Part shown: piece by piece, positions 23,134 through 32,045 of the stretch | Position numbering within the stretch: position 1 is the stretch's first letter | How the letters are laid out: every line of letters starts with the position of its first letter | Source: an uncultured Bacteroidales bacterium | GTDB lineage: Bacteria > Bacteroidota > Bacteroidia > Bacteroidales > F082 | Assembly (NCBI GenBank): GCA_946185535.1 | Contig: CAMHJX010000001.1 | Location: 1 to 64,000 of the forward strand | Length of the DNA stretch: 64,000 nt | Direction: 5' to 3' | The notes under the pieces: generated by a model | Told to the model about the DNA's origin: nothing | Seen by the model: the letters and a program-made list of their open reading frames with translations, nothing else | Database searches by the model: none | Position numbers and translations under genes: made by a program

Positions 23134-25596
23134 ATGTCTATGAAAAGATACATCCTAATCATCCTGTCGGTGTTGTTCATCTTCATGAGCTCCGACATCT
23201 ACGCCCAAAGAAGAAACCCCGCCAAAAATGCCGACTTGGCATTTGGGCGCAAGCAATACACCGAGGCTGTAGACCGTTATAAAAAAGCCTACCGCAGAGT
23301 GCGCCGCAACAAAGACGAACGCAACCGCATTAGTTTCCAGATGGCGGAATGCTACCGACTTATCGGCCTCACCAAACGCGCTGAGCCTTACTACAAGCGG
23401 CTGCTGAAAACAGAGTATCCCAACACCCACCCCGAGGTCTATCTCTATTTGGCCGAGACGTATAAGATGAACGAAAAGTTCAAAGACGCCATCGAGATGT
23501 ACGAGATCTATGCCGAAAAAGTGCCGGATGACCCGAGAGGACAGTTAGGTGTGGAAACCACAAAGCAGATCCAAGAATGGATGGAGAACCCGTCGAAATA
23601 CCAGCTCACGATGCTGAAGAAGGTCAACTCAAGCAAGGACTCTGACTTCGGCGCCACCTGGCTCAACAACAACTACAACGAGATTATCTTCACCTCCACC
23701 CGCGATGCTGCCACAGGAAAGGAAAAAGACGGCATTACAGGTCAGGAATTTGCCGACTTCTTCACTTCGAAGCAAGACCGGAAGGGCGACTGGAGCACAC
23801 CCACGCTAGCCGATGAAAGCGAAAACATCAACACCGAGGCCAGCGAAGGCACGCCTTTCATGAACTCGAAATACACCAAACTATATTTCACCCGCTGCCA
23901 AAACGGTGCCCACCGCAAGAACGGCTGCCAAATCATGATCGCAGGCAAGAGTGGCGGCGCCTTCTCAGAAGCACGTCCCGTGGAGATTGCCGGTGTAGAC
24001 ACCTTGGACATCGTTGGCCACCCAACCCTTTCGAGTGATGAGCTCATCATGTACTTCGCTGCCGAGCGCAAAGGCGGTTTCGGCGGCAATGACATCTGGG
24101 TCGCAATGCGTGACAATGCCACTGAGCCTTTCAAGCACCCCTTCAACCTTGGCGAGAGAATCAATACTGCTGGTAATGAAGTGTTCCCATTCTTGAGATA
24201 CGACACGGTGCTCTATTTCGCCTCCGACGGTCACGGCGGCATGGGCGGATTGGACATCTTCGTCTCTTCCATGGATACCAGCGGCCAATGGGGCGAACCC
24301 CGCAACATGAAATACCCCATCAACTCGATTGGCGACGACTTCGCTATTGTTTTCCACCCCACCGAAGAGCGCGGCTTCATCTCCTCAAACCGTGGCAACA
24401 GCCGTGGCTTGGACAACATCTATTACTTTGAGGAGCCGCCCATTCTGTTCACCTTCTCAGGAACGGTCAAGGACGCAAAGACAAAGCAATATGCTAGCAA
24501 TGCCGCTGTTCGCCTGATTGGCAGCGATGGCTCCAACATCATGACCCGCACCAACGAGAAAGGCTATTTCAACTTCAGCGACAGCCAAATCAACAAGAAC
24601 ACGACTTACGACATCACTATCGACAAGGACAACTATTTCACTTTGACTGCTCAACAGACCACCATAGGCTTGGAGTTCAGCAAGGACATCGTGCAAGACT
24701 TCGACATCGAGCCCATCCCACAAGAGCCCATCATGCTGCCCGACATCCTTTACGATTTGGGCAAATGGGACCTCAAGCCACAGTTTGAAGACTCGCTACA
24801 AGGCCTGATTGAGACCCTGCAAGTCAACCCGACCATTACGATTGAGTTGGCCTCACACACCGATGCTCGTGACACTGACGAACATAACGACATCCTGTCG
24901 CAGAAACGTGCCCAAAGTGTCGTGGATTACCTCATCATCCGTGGCATCGACCCGTTGCGCTTGACAGCCAAGGGCTACGGTGAAAGAGTGCCTCGCACCA
25001 TCCAAAACGACATCACTGTAAAAGGCTACACCTTCAAGGCAGGCACGAGACTCACTGAAGATTTCATCAACAAGTTGCCAAATACCGAAGTGAAGGAAGC
25101 CGCCCACCAAATGAACCGCCGCACCGAGTTCCGCATCTTGAGCAAGGACTATGTGCCGCGTGATGAAATCAAAGAAGGTGGCACGGTGAAAATCGCCATC
25201 AACCCGCAGGAAGAACAAAGCGAGATGTTCACTGTCGACAAGAAAGGTTATTTCAACTTCATTGCCAATGTGGACGGTTATAAGGAGCCTTTCACCTACA
25301 GCCAAAATGCTGACTTCTGTGTTTCGGAAAGCCGTGCCTTGCAATTGTTAAAGGACGGCCGCATCACCGCCAGCGACTTCCAAGGCGATGTGGACAAGAT
25401 CCTCACCACGGGTGGCATTGCCAATAACGCCATTGTCGTCATCAAGGAAGTGAGAATCGCAGGCCGTTCGCTCTACAATGTGGAGTGTAAGGTCGTCAGC
25501 AAGATGATTGAGCAATGGGTCATCGGACAGAAGAACATGAAGCAGCTCGGCAACTTCGAGTTTGACACTAAGGAGAAAAAGTTAAAGTTTAAATAA
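23134..25596 (+). CDS. PorE-like OmpA-family protein (TPR, beta-propeller, CRD, OmpA_C)
   Basis: 820 aa from the ATG at 23134 (MSMKRYILII); an in-frame start at 23110 lacks a signal peptide at its front. Seen, in order: signal peptide, TPR-like helices (about 25-150), PD40/WD40-type propeller with repeated DGHGGMGGLDIFVS and SSDELIMYFAAERKGGFGGNDIW blades (about 180-440), a carboxypeptidase-regulatory-like domain (FSGTVKDAKTKQYASNAAV), and an OmpA-like peptidoglycan-binding domain (ELASHTDARDTDEHN, SQKRAQSVVDYLI), followed by about 170 further residues. This order is that of PorE, which anchors the T9SS to peptidoglycan in Porphyromonas gingivalis. Other OmpA/PD40 proteins of Bacteroidota are the alternative. 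The long C-terminal extension is not usual for PorE and is unexplained. Confidence 0.75.
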   Translation: MSMKRYILIILSVLFIFMSSDIYAQRRNPAKNADLAFGRKQYTEAVDRYKKAYRRVRRNKDERNRISFQMAECYRLIGLTKRAEPYYKRLLKTEYPNTHPEVYLYLAETYKMNEKFKDAIEMYEIYAEKVPDDPRGQLGVETTKQIQEWMENPSKYQLTMLKKVNSSKDSDFGATWLNNNYNEIIFTSTRDAATGKEKDGITGQEFADFFTSKQDRKGDWSTPTLADESENINTEASEGTPFMNSKYTKLYFTRCQNGAHRKNGCQIMIAGKSGGAFSEARPVEIAGVDTLDIVGHPTLSSDELIMYFAAERKGGFGGNDIWVAMRDNATEPFKHPFNLGERINTAGNEVFPFLRYDTVLYFASDGHGGMGGLDIFVSSMDTSGQWGEPRNMKYPINSIGDDFAIVFHPTEERGFISSNRGNSRGLDNIYYFEEPPILFTFSGTVKDAKTKQYASNAAVRLIGSDGSNIMTRTNEKGYFNFSDSQINKNTTYDITIDKDNYFTLTAQQTTIGLEFSKDIVQDFDIEPIPQEPIMLPDILYDLGKWDLKPQFEDSLQGLIETLQVNPTITIELASHTDARDTDEHNDILSQKRAQSVVDYLIIRGIDPLRLTAKGYGERVPRTIQNDITVKGYTFKAGTRLTEDFINKLPNTEVKEAAHQMNRRTEFRILSKDYVPRDEIKEGGTVKIAINPQEEQSEMFTVDKKGYFNFIANVDGYKEPFTYSQNADFCVSESRALQLLKDGRITASDFQGDVDKILTTGGIANNAIVVIKEVRIAGRSLYNVECKVVSKMIEQWVIGQKNMKQLGNFEFDTKEKKLKFK

Positions 25597-25607
25597 AATG
25601 ACGGCCT

Positions 25608-25664
25608 TTCGACGAGCTCAAGGACCTGCTTTTGCAAAAGTTGAGGGTCCCTGAGCCTGTCGAA
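25608..25664. repeat. dispersed inverted repeat (TTCGACAGGCTCA family), copy 2
   Basis: TTCGACGAGCTCA (25608-25620) pairs with TGAGCCTGTCGAA (25652-25664); inner sequence GGACC..GGGTCC also pairs. It fills the gap between the PorE-like gene and purM, and the core matches 14591-14635. Confidence 0.8.
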
Positions 25665-25690
25665 GGGGCCGATTCAAGCAAAACCAGCTT

Positions 25691-26851
25691 ATGGACAATC
25701 GTTACGCTCAACGCGGCGTCTCAGCCGAAAAGGAAGACATCCACAACGCCATCAAAAACCTTGACAAAGGCTTATATCCCAATGCATTCTGCAAAATCAT
25801 CCCCGACATCCTCGGCCATGACCCGTTGTATTGCAACATCATGCATGCCGACGGCGCGGGAACCAAGTCGTCACTCGCCTACCTCTATTGGAAAGAGACC
25901 GGTGACATGAGTGTATGGGAAGGTGTGGCACAAGATGCCGTGGTGATGAACACCGACGACCTCATCTGCGTGGGCGCGACGGACAACATGCTGCTCTCCT
26001 CCACCATCGGACGCAACAAGAGCCTGATACCTGGAGAAGTGATTTCCGCCTTGATTAACGGTACAGAGCATTTCTTGCAGAAACTCCGTGACTTGGGCAT
26101 CGGCATCTGGCTCACCGGTGGCGAGACCGCCGATGTGGGCGACCTCGTGCGCACCGTCATCGTTGACAGCACCGTGACCACGCGTATCAGACGCGATGAA
26201 ATGATTGAAAACAACCTGCAACCCGGCGATGTCATCGTGGCCTTTGCCTCCTACGGACAAGCCACCTACGAGGACAGCTACAACGGCGGAATGGGCAGCA
26301 ACGGCCTCACATCGGCCCGTCATGACATGCTGAACCATTATCTGGCCGAGAAATACGATGAAAGTTACGACCACAGTATCCCCGAAGAGTTGGTTTATTC
26401 CGGTCCGCATAAACTGACCGACCCCACCGAGGTCCCAGGCGTGGACGTGGGCAAACTCATCCTCTCGCCCACCCGCACCTATGCCCCGCTGATGATCCCG
26501 ATTCTGAAGGAATTCCGCAAGCAAATCCACGGCATCATCCATTGCAGCGGCGGTGCCCAGACCAAGGTGTTGCACTTCGTTGACAAGCTGCATATCGTGA
26601 AGGACAACATGTTGGCTTTGCCGCCTTTGTTCAAGATGATCCAAGCCGCCTCAGGCACCGACTGGCACGAGATGTACAAGGTCTTCAACATGGGTCACCG
26701 TCTGGAGATTTACACCAACGAAAAGGCCGCCAATGAGATGATTGCCATTGCCAAGCAGTTCAATATCGACAGTCAGATTATTGGCCATGTGGAGGCTTCG
26801 GAACAAAAGAGATTGACGATTAAGAGCGAGTTTGGAACATTTGAATACTAA
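25691..26851 (+). CDS. purM: phosphoribosylformylglycinamidine cyclo-ligase (AIR synthase)
   Basis: 386 aa. It closes the imidazole ring of FGAM with ATP to give AIR, step five of purine synthesis. Seen: RYAQRGVSAEKED at the start, MHADGAGTKSSLAY with the ATP-site Asp-Gly, NTDDLICVGAT, LTGGETADVGD, and FNMGHRLEIY towards the end. It is slightly longer than classic PurM (about 345 aa) and belongs to the AIR-synthase-related form seen in Bacteroidota, where prfA and pyrF follow. That order is kept here but interrupted by inserted genes. Closely related PurL or SelD proteins share the fold but not these motifs. Confidence 0.9.
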   Translation: MDNRYAQRGVSAEKEDIHNAIKNLDKGLYPNAFCKIIPDILGHDPLYCNIMHADGAGTKSSLAYLYWKETGDMSVWEGVAQDAVVMNTDDLICVGATDNMLLSSTIGRNKSLIPGEVISALINGTEHFLQKLRDLGIGIWLTGGETADVGDLVRTVIVDSTVTTRIRRDEMIENNLQPGDVIVAFASYGQATYEDSYNGGMGSNGLTSARHDMLNHYLAEKYDESYDHSIPEELVYSGPHKLTDPTEVPGVDVGKLILSPTRTYAPLMIPILKEFRKQIHGIIHCSGGAQTKVLHFVDKLHIVKDNMLALPPLFKMIQAASGTDWHEMYKVFNMGHRLEIYTNEKAANEMIAIAKQFNIDSQIIGHVEASEQKRLTIKSEFGTFEY

Positions 26852-26882
26852 TCATCAACGAAACTTTATATCATTTCTGAAT

Positions 26883-27422
26883 ATGAAAAAGTTACTTTAT
26901 CTCATTTGCATTGCCTGCACTATGGCTTTTTATTCCTGCGGTACGACAAAAGCCTATGTCGGTGCCAGACAAGAAAAGGCCTCACTAGCAACTATCAATC
27001 AAGGTACTAACAAACTGACCATCAAAAAAAGAAAGACCCAGGAGAGTGCCCTACTTATCCAAGTCGATTCCATTTCTGTGGGAAACTATTTCAAAGGATA
27101 TCCTAAACATTGCGATATTCTACCTGGAACACATACTGTTGAAATAAGGCATTTCCAACAATGGAACGACAATCAGGCGGGTGCGGCAGCTGTAGGTGGC
27201 GTTCTGGGAGGCGCCATCGGTGGTGCCATCGCTGGCAGCATTGCCGAATCGAACAATCCACACAAGCATTATTTGATTACTTTTGATGCAGTGGCGGGTG
27301 AAACCTATAACATTATGGCTGTCACCGACCCAGAAACTATGGATGTAGACATCTATGTCACCAAAGCCAGCAACGGAGAGCGCGTTGAATCCGTTTTCAA
27401 ACTGAAAGAGAAAAAAGAATAA
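26883..27422 (+). CDS. lipoprotein with glycine zipper
   Basis: 179 aa from the ATG at 26883; an in-frame start at 26832 would overlap purM and hides the signal peptide. Seen: MKKLLYLICIACTMAFYSCG lipobox, a beta-rich part, a glycine-zipper hydrophobic stretch (GAAAVGGVLGGAIGGAIAG, about 100-120) that could insert in or flank a membrane, and a C-terminal DIYVTKASNGERV. Function unknown. It follows purM by 31 bp. Directly after it lies a scar of the prfA 5' end, so it marks the left edge of an insertion. Confidence 0.75.
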   Translation: MKKLLYLICIACTMAFYSCGTTKAYVGARQEKASLATINQGTNKLTIKKRKTQESALLIQVDSISVGNYFKGYPKHCDILPGTHTVEIRHFQQWNDNQAGAAAVGGVLGGAIGGAIAGSIAESNNPHKHYLITFDAVAGETYNIMAVTDPETMDVDIYVTKASNGERVESVFKLKEKKE

Positions 27423-27434
27423 CCTCTTTCCATA

Positions 27435-27466
27435 CCATGGACATCACCGAAAAACTCGAAACGATA
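27435..27466 (+). pseudogene. duplicated 5' end of prfA (scar)
   Basis: 32 bp with 29 identical to 29837-29868 at the real prfA start. The copy reads ATG GAC ATC ACC GAA AAA CTC GAA ACG ATA (M D I T E K L E T I) and then diverges to a stop 8 codons later. The true gene starts GTG GAC ATC ACC. It implies that a block of about 2.4 kb (regulator plus lipoprotein) was inserted at the prfA start. Confidence 0.7.
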
Positions 27467-27556
27467 GTCACGGGAATTGTCCGAAGCTTTTATTGACGAA
27501 TTTTGGCAAAAACACCATTTTTCGTCTTTTTTTGTGCTTTAGCACATCTTCCAGCA

Positions 27557-28168
27557 TCACAATTCCCGAACGATGGCATCCAAAGTCCGTCCATCGGAGC
27601 CAAAGCCAAGCTTTTCCTTCAATTTTTGTTTCCGCTTGAAAATGGCGCTTTCCGAAACGCAATAGATTTCGGCCAGTTCAAGGGTCGAAAGACCTGATTT
27701 TACTAAACAACAAAATTGGAAATCCTTGTCGGAGAGGCCTTTGTCCTGAAGCAATGCTGAAAACGAGGTGTAAACCGCGATTACAACCTCACATAAAGCA
27801 CTTATTTCCTGATCATTCACTGGCTCAAGAGACGTTCTCCGATTCACAGAATAATAACCTTTTGAGACCAACGACTTATAAGCATCGGACTGGCGAAGCA
27901 ATTTCACGGCTTCCTTATCTTCGCCTGCTGGCATTACACTCTTCGACCGTTTCTTTCTACTCCAAACTAAACCAACAAATACAATAACTAACAGGCCAAT
28001 TGTCAAGCCTTTCCAAACCCATGATGATTGTCCTTCGACTTCTTTCTTGCCATTTGCAAAAGTGAGCTGATAAGCAGTGACGCCAGTGATGCTATCCGTC
28101 GCGAGCGACAAGTTTTCGACAGGTTCCTCCAAATGAAATCTCATTGGTTTTGCAATGGTATCAAGCAT
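27557..28168 (-). CDS. membrane-anchored LuxR-type HTH regulator
   Basis: 203 aa. Seen: a short N-terminal region (about 1-47), one membrane helix at about 49-68 (VWKGLTIGLLVIVFVGLVW) followed by RKKR, a linker, and a C-terminal LuxR-type helix-turn-helix at about 140-203 (GLSTLELAEIYCVSESAIFKRKQKLKEKLG). It would hold its DNA-binding domain in the cytoplasm while the N-terminus faces the periplasm, so it may sense an envelope signal; the sensing part is small. Divergent from the lipoprotein at 28336-29766, which may be its target (inference). This gene and that lipoprotein sit inside the purM-prfA insertion. Confidence 0.75.
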   Translation of the reverse strand: MLDTIAKPMRFHLEEPVENLSLATDSITGVTAYQLTFANGKKEVEGQSSWVWKGLTIGLLVIVFVGLVWSRKKRSKSVMPAGEDKEAVKLLRQSDAYKSLVSKGYYSVNRRTSLEPVNDQEISALCEVVIAVYTSFSALLQDKGLSDKDFQFCCLVKSGLSTLELAEIYCVSESAIFKRKQKLKEKLGFGSDGRTLDAIVREL

Positions 28169-28187
28169 AATTTCTCCTTTTGTTTCG

Positions 28188-28195
28188 CAAAGATA
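28188..28195 (-). promoter_or_regulatory. -7 box of the LuxR-type regulator
   Basis: Reverse complement reads TATCTTTG, 20 bp upstream of the ATG at 28168. Confidence 0.6.
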
Positions 28196-28335
28196 ATAGT
28201 TTTCAAGATGCGTCAGGTCTTTTCCAACTATTCGGAGACATAATTCCAGTATTTTTCCAGTAAAATTCCAATGTTATTCCAGCGTTTTGAATGGCCGTTT
28301 TACCAATTTTGCCGTCAAATCAAAACACATATACC

Positions 28336-29766
28336 ATGCACAACAACAGAAAAAGCCTTTTGGCACTCATGCTCGTCACAATGACGATTTCTTGCACAGC
28401 GCAGAACGAAGAAGTCTATGTCACCGCCAACACTAACCTCTGCCCCAACTGTTTCAACCAATATCGGATGCTCGATAGTCTCGATGAAACCATTCCGCTG
28501 CATTTGGTCTTTCAGAACAGCAATCCTAAAGAAGCTAAGAGGTTTTCAGACAAGTTTTTGCACATCACACGTGACTTTGACTTCATTTGCGACGATTCGC
28601 TTTACACATCTCTTTCGCACAACGTCTTTCCTTGGCTGTACTACTACAAAAAAAGTGTACTCATTTTCGACGCTAACTTCAACCAAAGTGAAAAATGGAT
28701 ACCTATTATTAATAGGCTTCATGAGCAAAATGACTTTGCAAAGAAAATCGCCCAATTGCCTTATGAAGTGATCCTATCCGAAGACAGTAGATGTATCTTA
28801 TTGGGAAACAAATACCTATTCATGGATTATACCTACAACGAACTTCACTTGTTCGACTCGGATTTCCGATTTTTGAAAACCCAAGATTTTGCAGATTCAG
28901 ACTTCTCCACACTTTATCAAAACGTTTTCCACGATGAAAAGACTTGGAAGGACGTAAGTCGTTATGCCACAGAGATTAAATCCTATATTCCAGATTTCGG
29001 AAGAGTTAAGATCAATAATGGCTGTATCTTTAATGACACGTTATTTATGCTCATCAATGTCAACTATATCGAAAGCTATTACAACGAAAAAAGACAAGAT
29101 TCCGCCGTCAGGGCAATGAATGAAAGTGCCATCATCGATTTGGATGAACAGCTTAACATTCAGACAATCTATCCTTTGCGCTTTCGCGATTCATTACGAT
29201 TCGATGATTTTATAGTCAATGCATACGCACACTGCGTCTTTCAAATCAACGATTGGGATGACATTATTCTGAGTATTTCACAAAAGGAAGAAAGCGAAAA
29301 GCATATCCTTTGCAGAATGGAGAAATCGAACGGAGAAATCAGGTTCAAATCACTGGTTGACAACGCTTTCATCCCTGAATTCAACGAAAAGCACCAACTT
29401 GGGACAAAACTATGTTTGATTAAAGCTGACGGTCATAACGCCTATTTCAATGCCGCACCCATCATTACCAACTACGAAAACAGCCGTATCCTCGAACTGC
29501 CATTCAACAACGACAACGCCCATTTCGACTTGAAACATGGCATTGCTGAAGCAGATTATATCCTTGCGGACGCATTGCAAACAGCTACTGGTGACTATTT
29601 ATTGTTGTATTATCTCGAATCAAGGAACAATGTTAGCCTCGTGGATACGACAGGATCAATCGTATGGACGCTTCATCTTCCTAACAATTGGTCAAAGGCA
29701 TACTTGGTTGACGAGAAGCATCTGTTTTTCATTGATGATGACAACTGTCTCTTCAATGCGTTTTAA
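28336..29766 (+). CDS. lipoprotein with N-terminal CPNC motif, hypothetical
   Basis: 476 aa from the ATG at 28336; the longer frame from 28291 would push the signal peptide inward. Seen: lipobox LVTMTISCTAQ, then TANTNLCPNCFNQYRMLD with a Cys-Pro-x-Cys pair close to the mature N-terminus, and beta-strand-rich sequence with YLFMDYTYNELHLFDSDF and RILELPF repeats that could form a propeller. No family assigned. A CxxC right after the lipid anchor resembles thiol-disulfide proteins (TlpA-like) in Bacteroidota, but the rest does not. Divergent from the membrane HTH regulator at 27557-28168. Confidence 0.65.
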   Translation: MHNNRKSLLALMLVTMTISCTAQNEEVYVTANTNLCPNCFNQYRMLDSLDETIPLHLVFQNSNPKEAKRFSDKFLHITRDFDFICDDSLYTSLSHNVFPWLYYYKKSVLIFDANFNQSEKWIPIINRLHEQNDFAKKIAQLPYEVILSEDSRCILLGNKYLFMDYTYNELHLFDSDFRFLKTQDFADSDFSTLYQNVFHDEKTWKDVSRYATEIKSYIPDFGRVKINNGCIFNDTLFMLINVNYIESYYNEKRQDSAVRAMNESAIIDLDEQLNIQTIYPLRFRDSLRFDDFIVNAYAHCVFQINDWDDIILSISQKEESEKHILCRMEKSNGEIRFKSLVDNAFIPEFNEKHQLGTKLCLIKADGHNAYFNAAPIITNYENSRILELPFNNDNAHFDLKHGIAEADYILADALQTATGDYLLLYYLESRNNVSLVDTTGSIVWTLHLPNNWSKAYLVDEKHLFFIDDDNCLFNAF

Positions 29767-29812
29767 TCATATTTAATCCTATGGTTTCAGCGTTGGGCTT
29801 TGAAATATTTCG

Positions 29813-29820
29813 TACTTTTG
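29813..29820 (+). promoter_or_regulatory. -7 box of prfA
   Basis: TACTTTTG 19 bp before the GTG start at 29839; a TTG lies 17 bp upstream (29793-29795). Confidence 0.55.
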
Positions 29821-29838
29821 CCCAACAAATAACAAACC

Positions 29839-30945
29839 GTGGACATCACCTCAAAACTCGAAACGATAAAGCACCGCTGGGAGGAAATGGGCGAACAACT
29901 CGCCGACCCTGCTGTGGCTTCCGACATGAAGAGATTCGTGAAGCTCAACAAGGACTATAAGGACTTGGAGCCTATCGTCATGGCCTTCAAGGAATACAAG
30001 ACGCTGAAAGCCAACCTGGAAGAAGCCCGCGAAATCCTCGCCACAGAGAAAGACGAGGAAATGCGCAAGATGGCCCAAGAAGAGTTGGACACCGCCCAAA
30101 CGCGCAGCGAGCAGTTGGAGCAGGACATCCGCGTGATGATGATTCCCAAAGACCCGCAAGACAGCAAGAACGCCATCATGGAAATCCGCGCGGGCACAGG
30201 CGGTGATGAAGCCTGCCTCTTCGCCGGTGACCTATACCGTATGTACTCCAAGTTCTGTGAAAACCGTGGCTGGAAGGTCGAAGTGACCTCGGTCAGCGAA
30301 GGTGCAAGTGGCGGTTACAAGGAAATCGACTTCACCGTGACAGGCAACGGCTGCTACGGGATTTTGAAGTTTGAGTCGGGCGTACACCGTGTGCAGCGCG
30401 TGCCCAAGACTGAGACCCAAGGCCGCATTCATACTTCTGCCGCTTCGGTAGCCGTGTTGCCCGAAGCAGAGGAGTTTGACGTGGAAATCAACGAAGGCGA
30501 AATCAAGTGGGACACCTTCCGTTCCAGTGGTGCTGGCGGTCAAAATGTGAACAAGGTGGAGTCGGGCGTGCGTCTGCGTTATATGTGGAAGAATCCCAAC
30601 ACGGGCGAGATGCAGGAGATCCTCATCGAGTGCACCGAGACCCGCGACCAACCCAAGAACCGCGAACGTGCCTTGGCACGACTGCGCACGCGCATCTACG
30701 ATATGGAGTACCAGAAATACATCAGCGACATCTCCGCCAAACGCAAAACCATGGTCTCGACCGGCGACCGCTCGGCGAAGATCCGCACCTATAACTACCC
30801 TCAAGGCCGTGTCACCGACCACCGTGTGGAAGGGTTGACAGTCTACAACCTCGCCGCCGTCATGGATGGCGACTTGGATGAGATTATCAACCGCTTACAG
30901 ATGGCCGAAAACGCTGAAAGACTGAAAGAAAACATAGAATCATGA
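29839..30945 (+). CDS. prfA: peptide chain release factor 1
   Basis: 368 aa, GTG start. It reads UAA and UAG stop codons and hydrolyses the peptidyl-tRNA. Seen: the N-terminal helical domain, the GTGGDEACLFAGDLYRMY block, the codon-recognition part with RVPKTETQGRIHTSAA (the PxT-type motif, PETQ-like), and the catalytic SSGAGGQNVNK with GGQ. The start region is copied at 27435-27466. The GTG start and a fresh TAnnTTTG box directly before it suggest that the promoter was re-formed after the insertion. pyrF follows after 146 bp. Confidence 0.95.
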   Translation: MDITSKLETIKHRWEEMGEQLADPAVASDMKRFVKLNKDYKDLEPIVMAFKEYKTLKANLEEAREILATEKDEEMRKMAQEELDTAQTRSEQLEQDIRVMMIPKDPQDSKNAIMEIRAGTGGDEACLFAGDLYRMYSKFCENRGWKVEVTSVSEGASGGYKEIDFTVTGNGCYGILKFESGVHRVQRVPKTETQGRIHTSAASVAVLPEAEEFDVEINEGEIKWDTFRSSGAGGQNVNKVESGVRLRYMWKNPNTGEMQEILIECTETRDQPKNRERALARLRTRIYDMEYQKYISDISAKRKTMVSTGDRSAKIRTYNYPQGRVTDHRVEGLTVYNLAAVMDGDLDEIINRLQMAENAERLKENIES

Positions 30946-30987
30946 TTATCACAAAACCTACAAAACTGTCAAAACAATAATAAAGCG

Positions 30988-31078
30988 TTGGCGACAGGCA
31001 CAACCGTGCCGTCGCCGGAAAGCCATCGGTTGGCGAACTTTCCCCAGCAAGAAAAAGAGTTTTGCTGGTTTTGTGACA
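30988..31078 (+). promoter_or_regulatory. structured leader of pyrF (possible attenuator)
   Basis: A strong hairpin GCGAC(A)GGCAC/GTGCCGTCGC at 30991-31015 is followed by CCAGCAA/TTGCTGG (31044-31050, 31062-31068) with TTTTG after it, 19 bp before the start codon. GTTGGCGA occurs at 30988-30995 and again at 31030-31037, which would allow competing pairings. Confidence 0.45.
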
Positions 31079-31091
31079 AAAAAACACCAAT

Positions 31092-31919
31092 ATGAATAAA
31101 CACCAGTTATTTGAGCAAATCAAGAAAAAGCAGTCGTTCCTTTGCGTCGGCTTGGATACCGACATTAACAAGATTCCGCAGGAAATGTTGGCAATGGACG
31201 ACCCTATTTTTGAATTTAACAAACAGATTATCAACAAGACTGCACCGTATGCTGTGGCTTATAAGCCCAACACGGCTTTCTACGAGGTGTATGGTGCCAA
31301 AGGATGGCAGAGCTTAGAGCGCACCATCCAATACATCAAGAACAACTATCCCGATGTCTTCATCATCGCAGATGCCAAGCGTGGTGACATCGGCAACACC
31401 TCGGCCAACTACGCCAAGGCCTTCTTCAACACCCTAAAAGCCGATGCCCTGACCGTGGCACCCTACATGGGCAAGGACTCCGTGGAGCCTTTCCTCAACT
31501 TCGAGGACAAATGGGTCATCCTCTTGGCCTTGACTTCCAATAAAGGTTCACAAGACTTCCAATACCTCAAAGTTGGCGAGCGGATGTTGCACCAACAGGT
31601 GCTGCAAACTGCTACGACTTGGGCCACTTCGGAACAAATGATGTTTGTCATCGGTGCCACACATCCCGAGGAACTGGGTGAGATCCGCAAGATATTGCCC
31701 GACTATTTCTTCCTCGTGCCTGGCGTGGGTGCCCAAGGCGGCGACTTGCAGGCCGTGGCACACAACGGCTTGAACGACGAATGCGGTTTGCTGGTCAACT
31801 CTTCGAGAGGCATCATCTATGCTTCGAATGGCAGTGACTTTGCCATCAGGGCTGGTGAGGAAGCAAAGAAATTACAAGGACAAATGAGCGAGTTGCTGAA
31901 GAAGAAAGGATTGGTTTAA
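31092..31919 (+). CDS. pyrF: orotidine 5'-phosphate decarboxylase
   Basis: 275 aa. It removes CO2 from OMP to give UMP, the last step of pyrimidine synthesis. Seen: [15 protein letters not shown], the catalytic [19 protein letters not shown] (Asp-Lys-x-x-Asp), and the C-terminal [12 protein letters not shown] substrate loop. Length and motifs are those of the longer type 2 PyrF. It follows prfA; the leader in between may control it. The other late pyrimidine genes, pyrK-pyrD, are 20 kb away at 50210-51876. Confidence 0.94.
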   Translation: MNKHQLFEQIKKKQSFLCVGLDTDINKIPQEMLAMDDPIFEFNKQIINKTAPYAVAYKPNTAFYEVYGAKGWQSLERTIQYIKNNYPDVFIIADAKRGDIGNTSANYAKAFFNTLKADALTVAPYMGKDSVEPFLNFEDKWVILLALTSNKGSQDFQYLKVGERMLHQQVLQTATTWATSEQMMFVIGATHPEELGEIRKILPDYFFLVPGVGAQGGDLQAVAHNGLNDECGLLVNSSRGIIYASNGSDFAIRAGEEAKKLQGQMSELLKKKGLV

Positions 31920-31920
31920 T

Positions 31921-31945
31921 CCCCCCGCCCCCCTTAAAAGGGGGA
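31921..31945. repeat. CCCCC/GGGGG dispersed repeat, copy 2
   Basis: CCCCCTTAAAAGGGGG hairpin directly after pyrF, of the same kind as 1096-1140. It is followed by TTTCGCTCGCAATGAC, which matches the CATTGCGAG family at 51904-51963. Confidence 0.55.
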
Positions 31946-31993
31946 GTCGCGCGCACAAGCTTTCCGAATTGTTTTGTTTCGCTCGCAATGACG

Positions 31994-32025
31994 AAAAAAG
32001 CCGCTTCGATTGAAGCGGCTTTTTT
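31994..32025. terminator. bidirectional terminator between pyrF and the Omp28-like gene
   Basis: AAAAAAGCCGCTTC pairs perfectly with GAAGCGGCTTTTTT (14 bp), so T runs end both strands. Confidence 0.85.
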
Positions 32026-32045
32026 CGTTGCATTCAGCAGACCGA

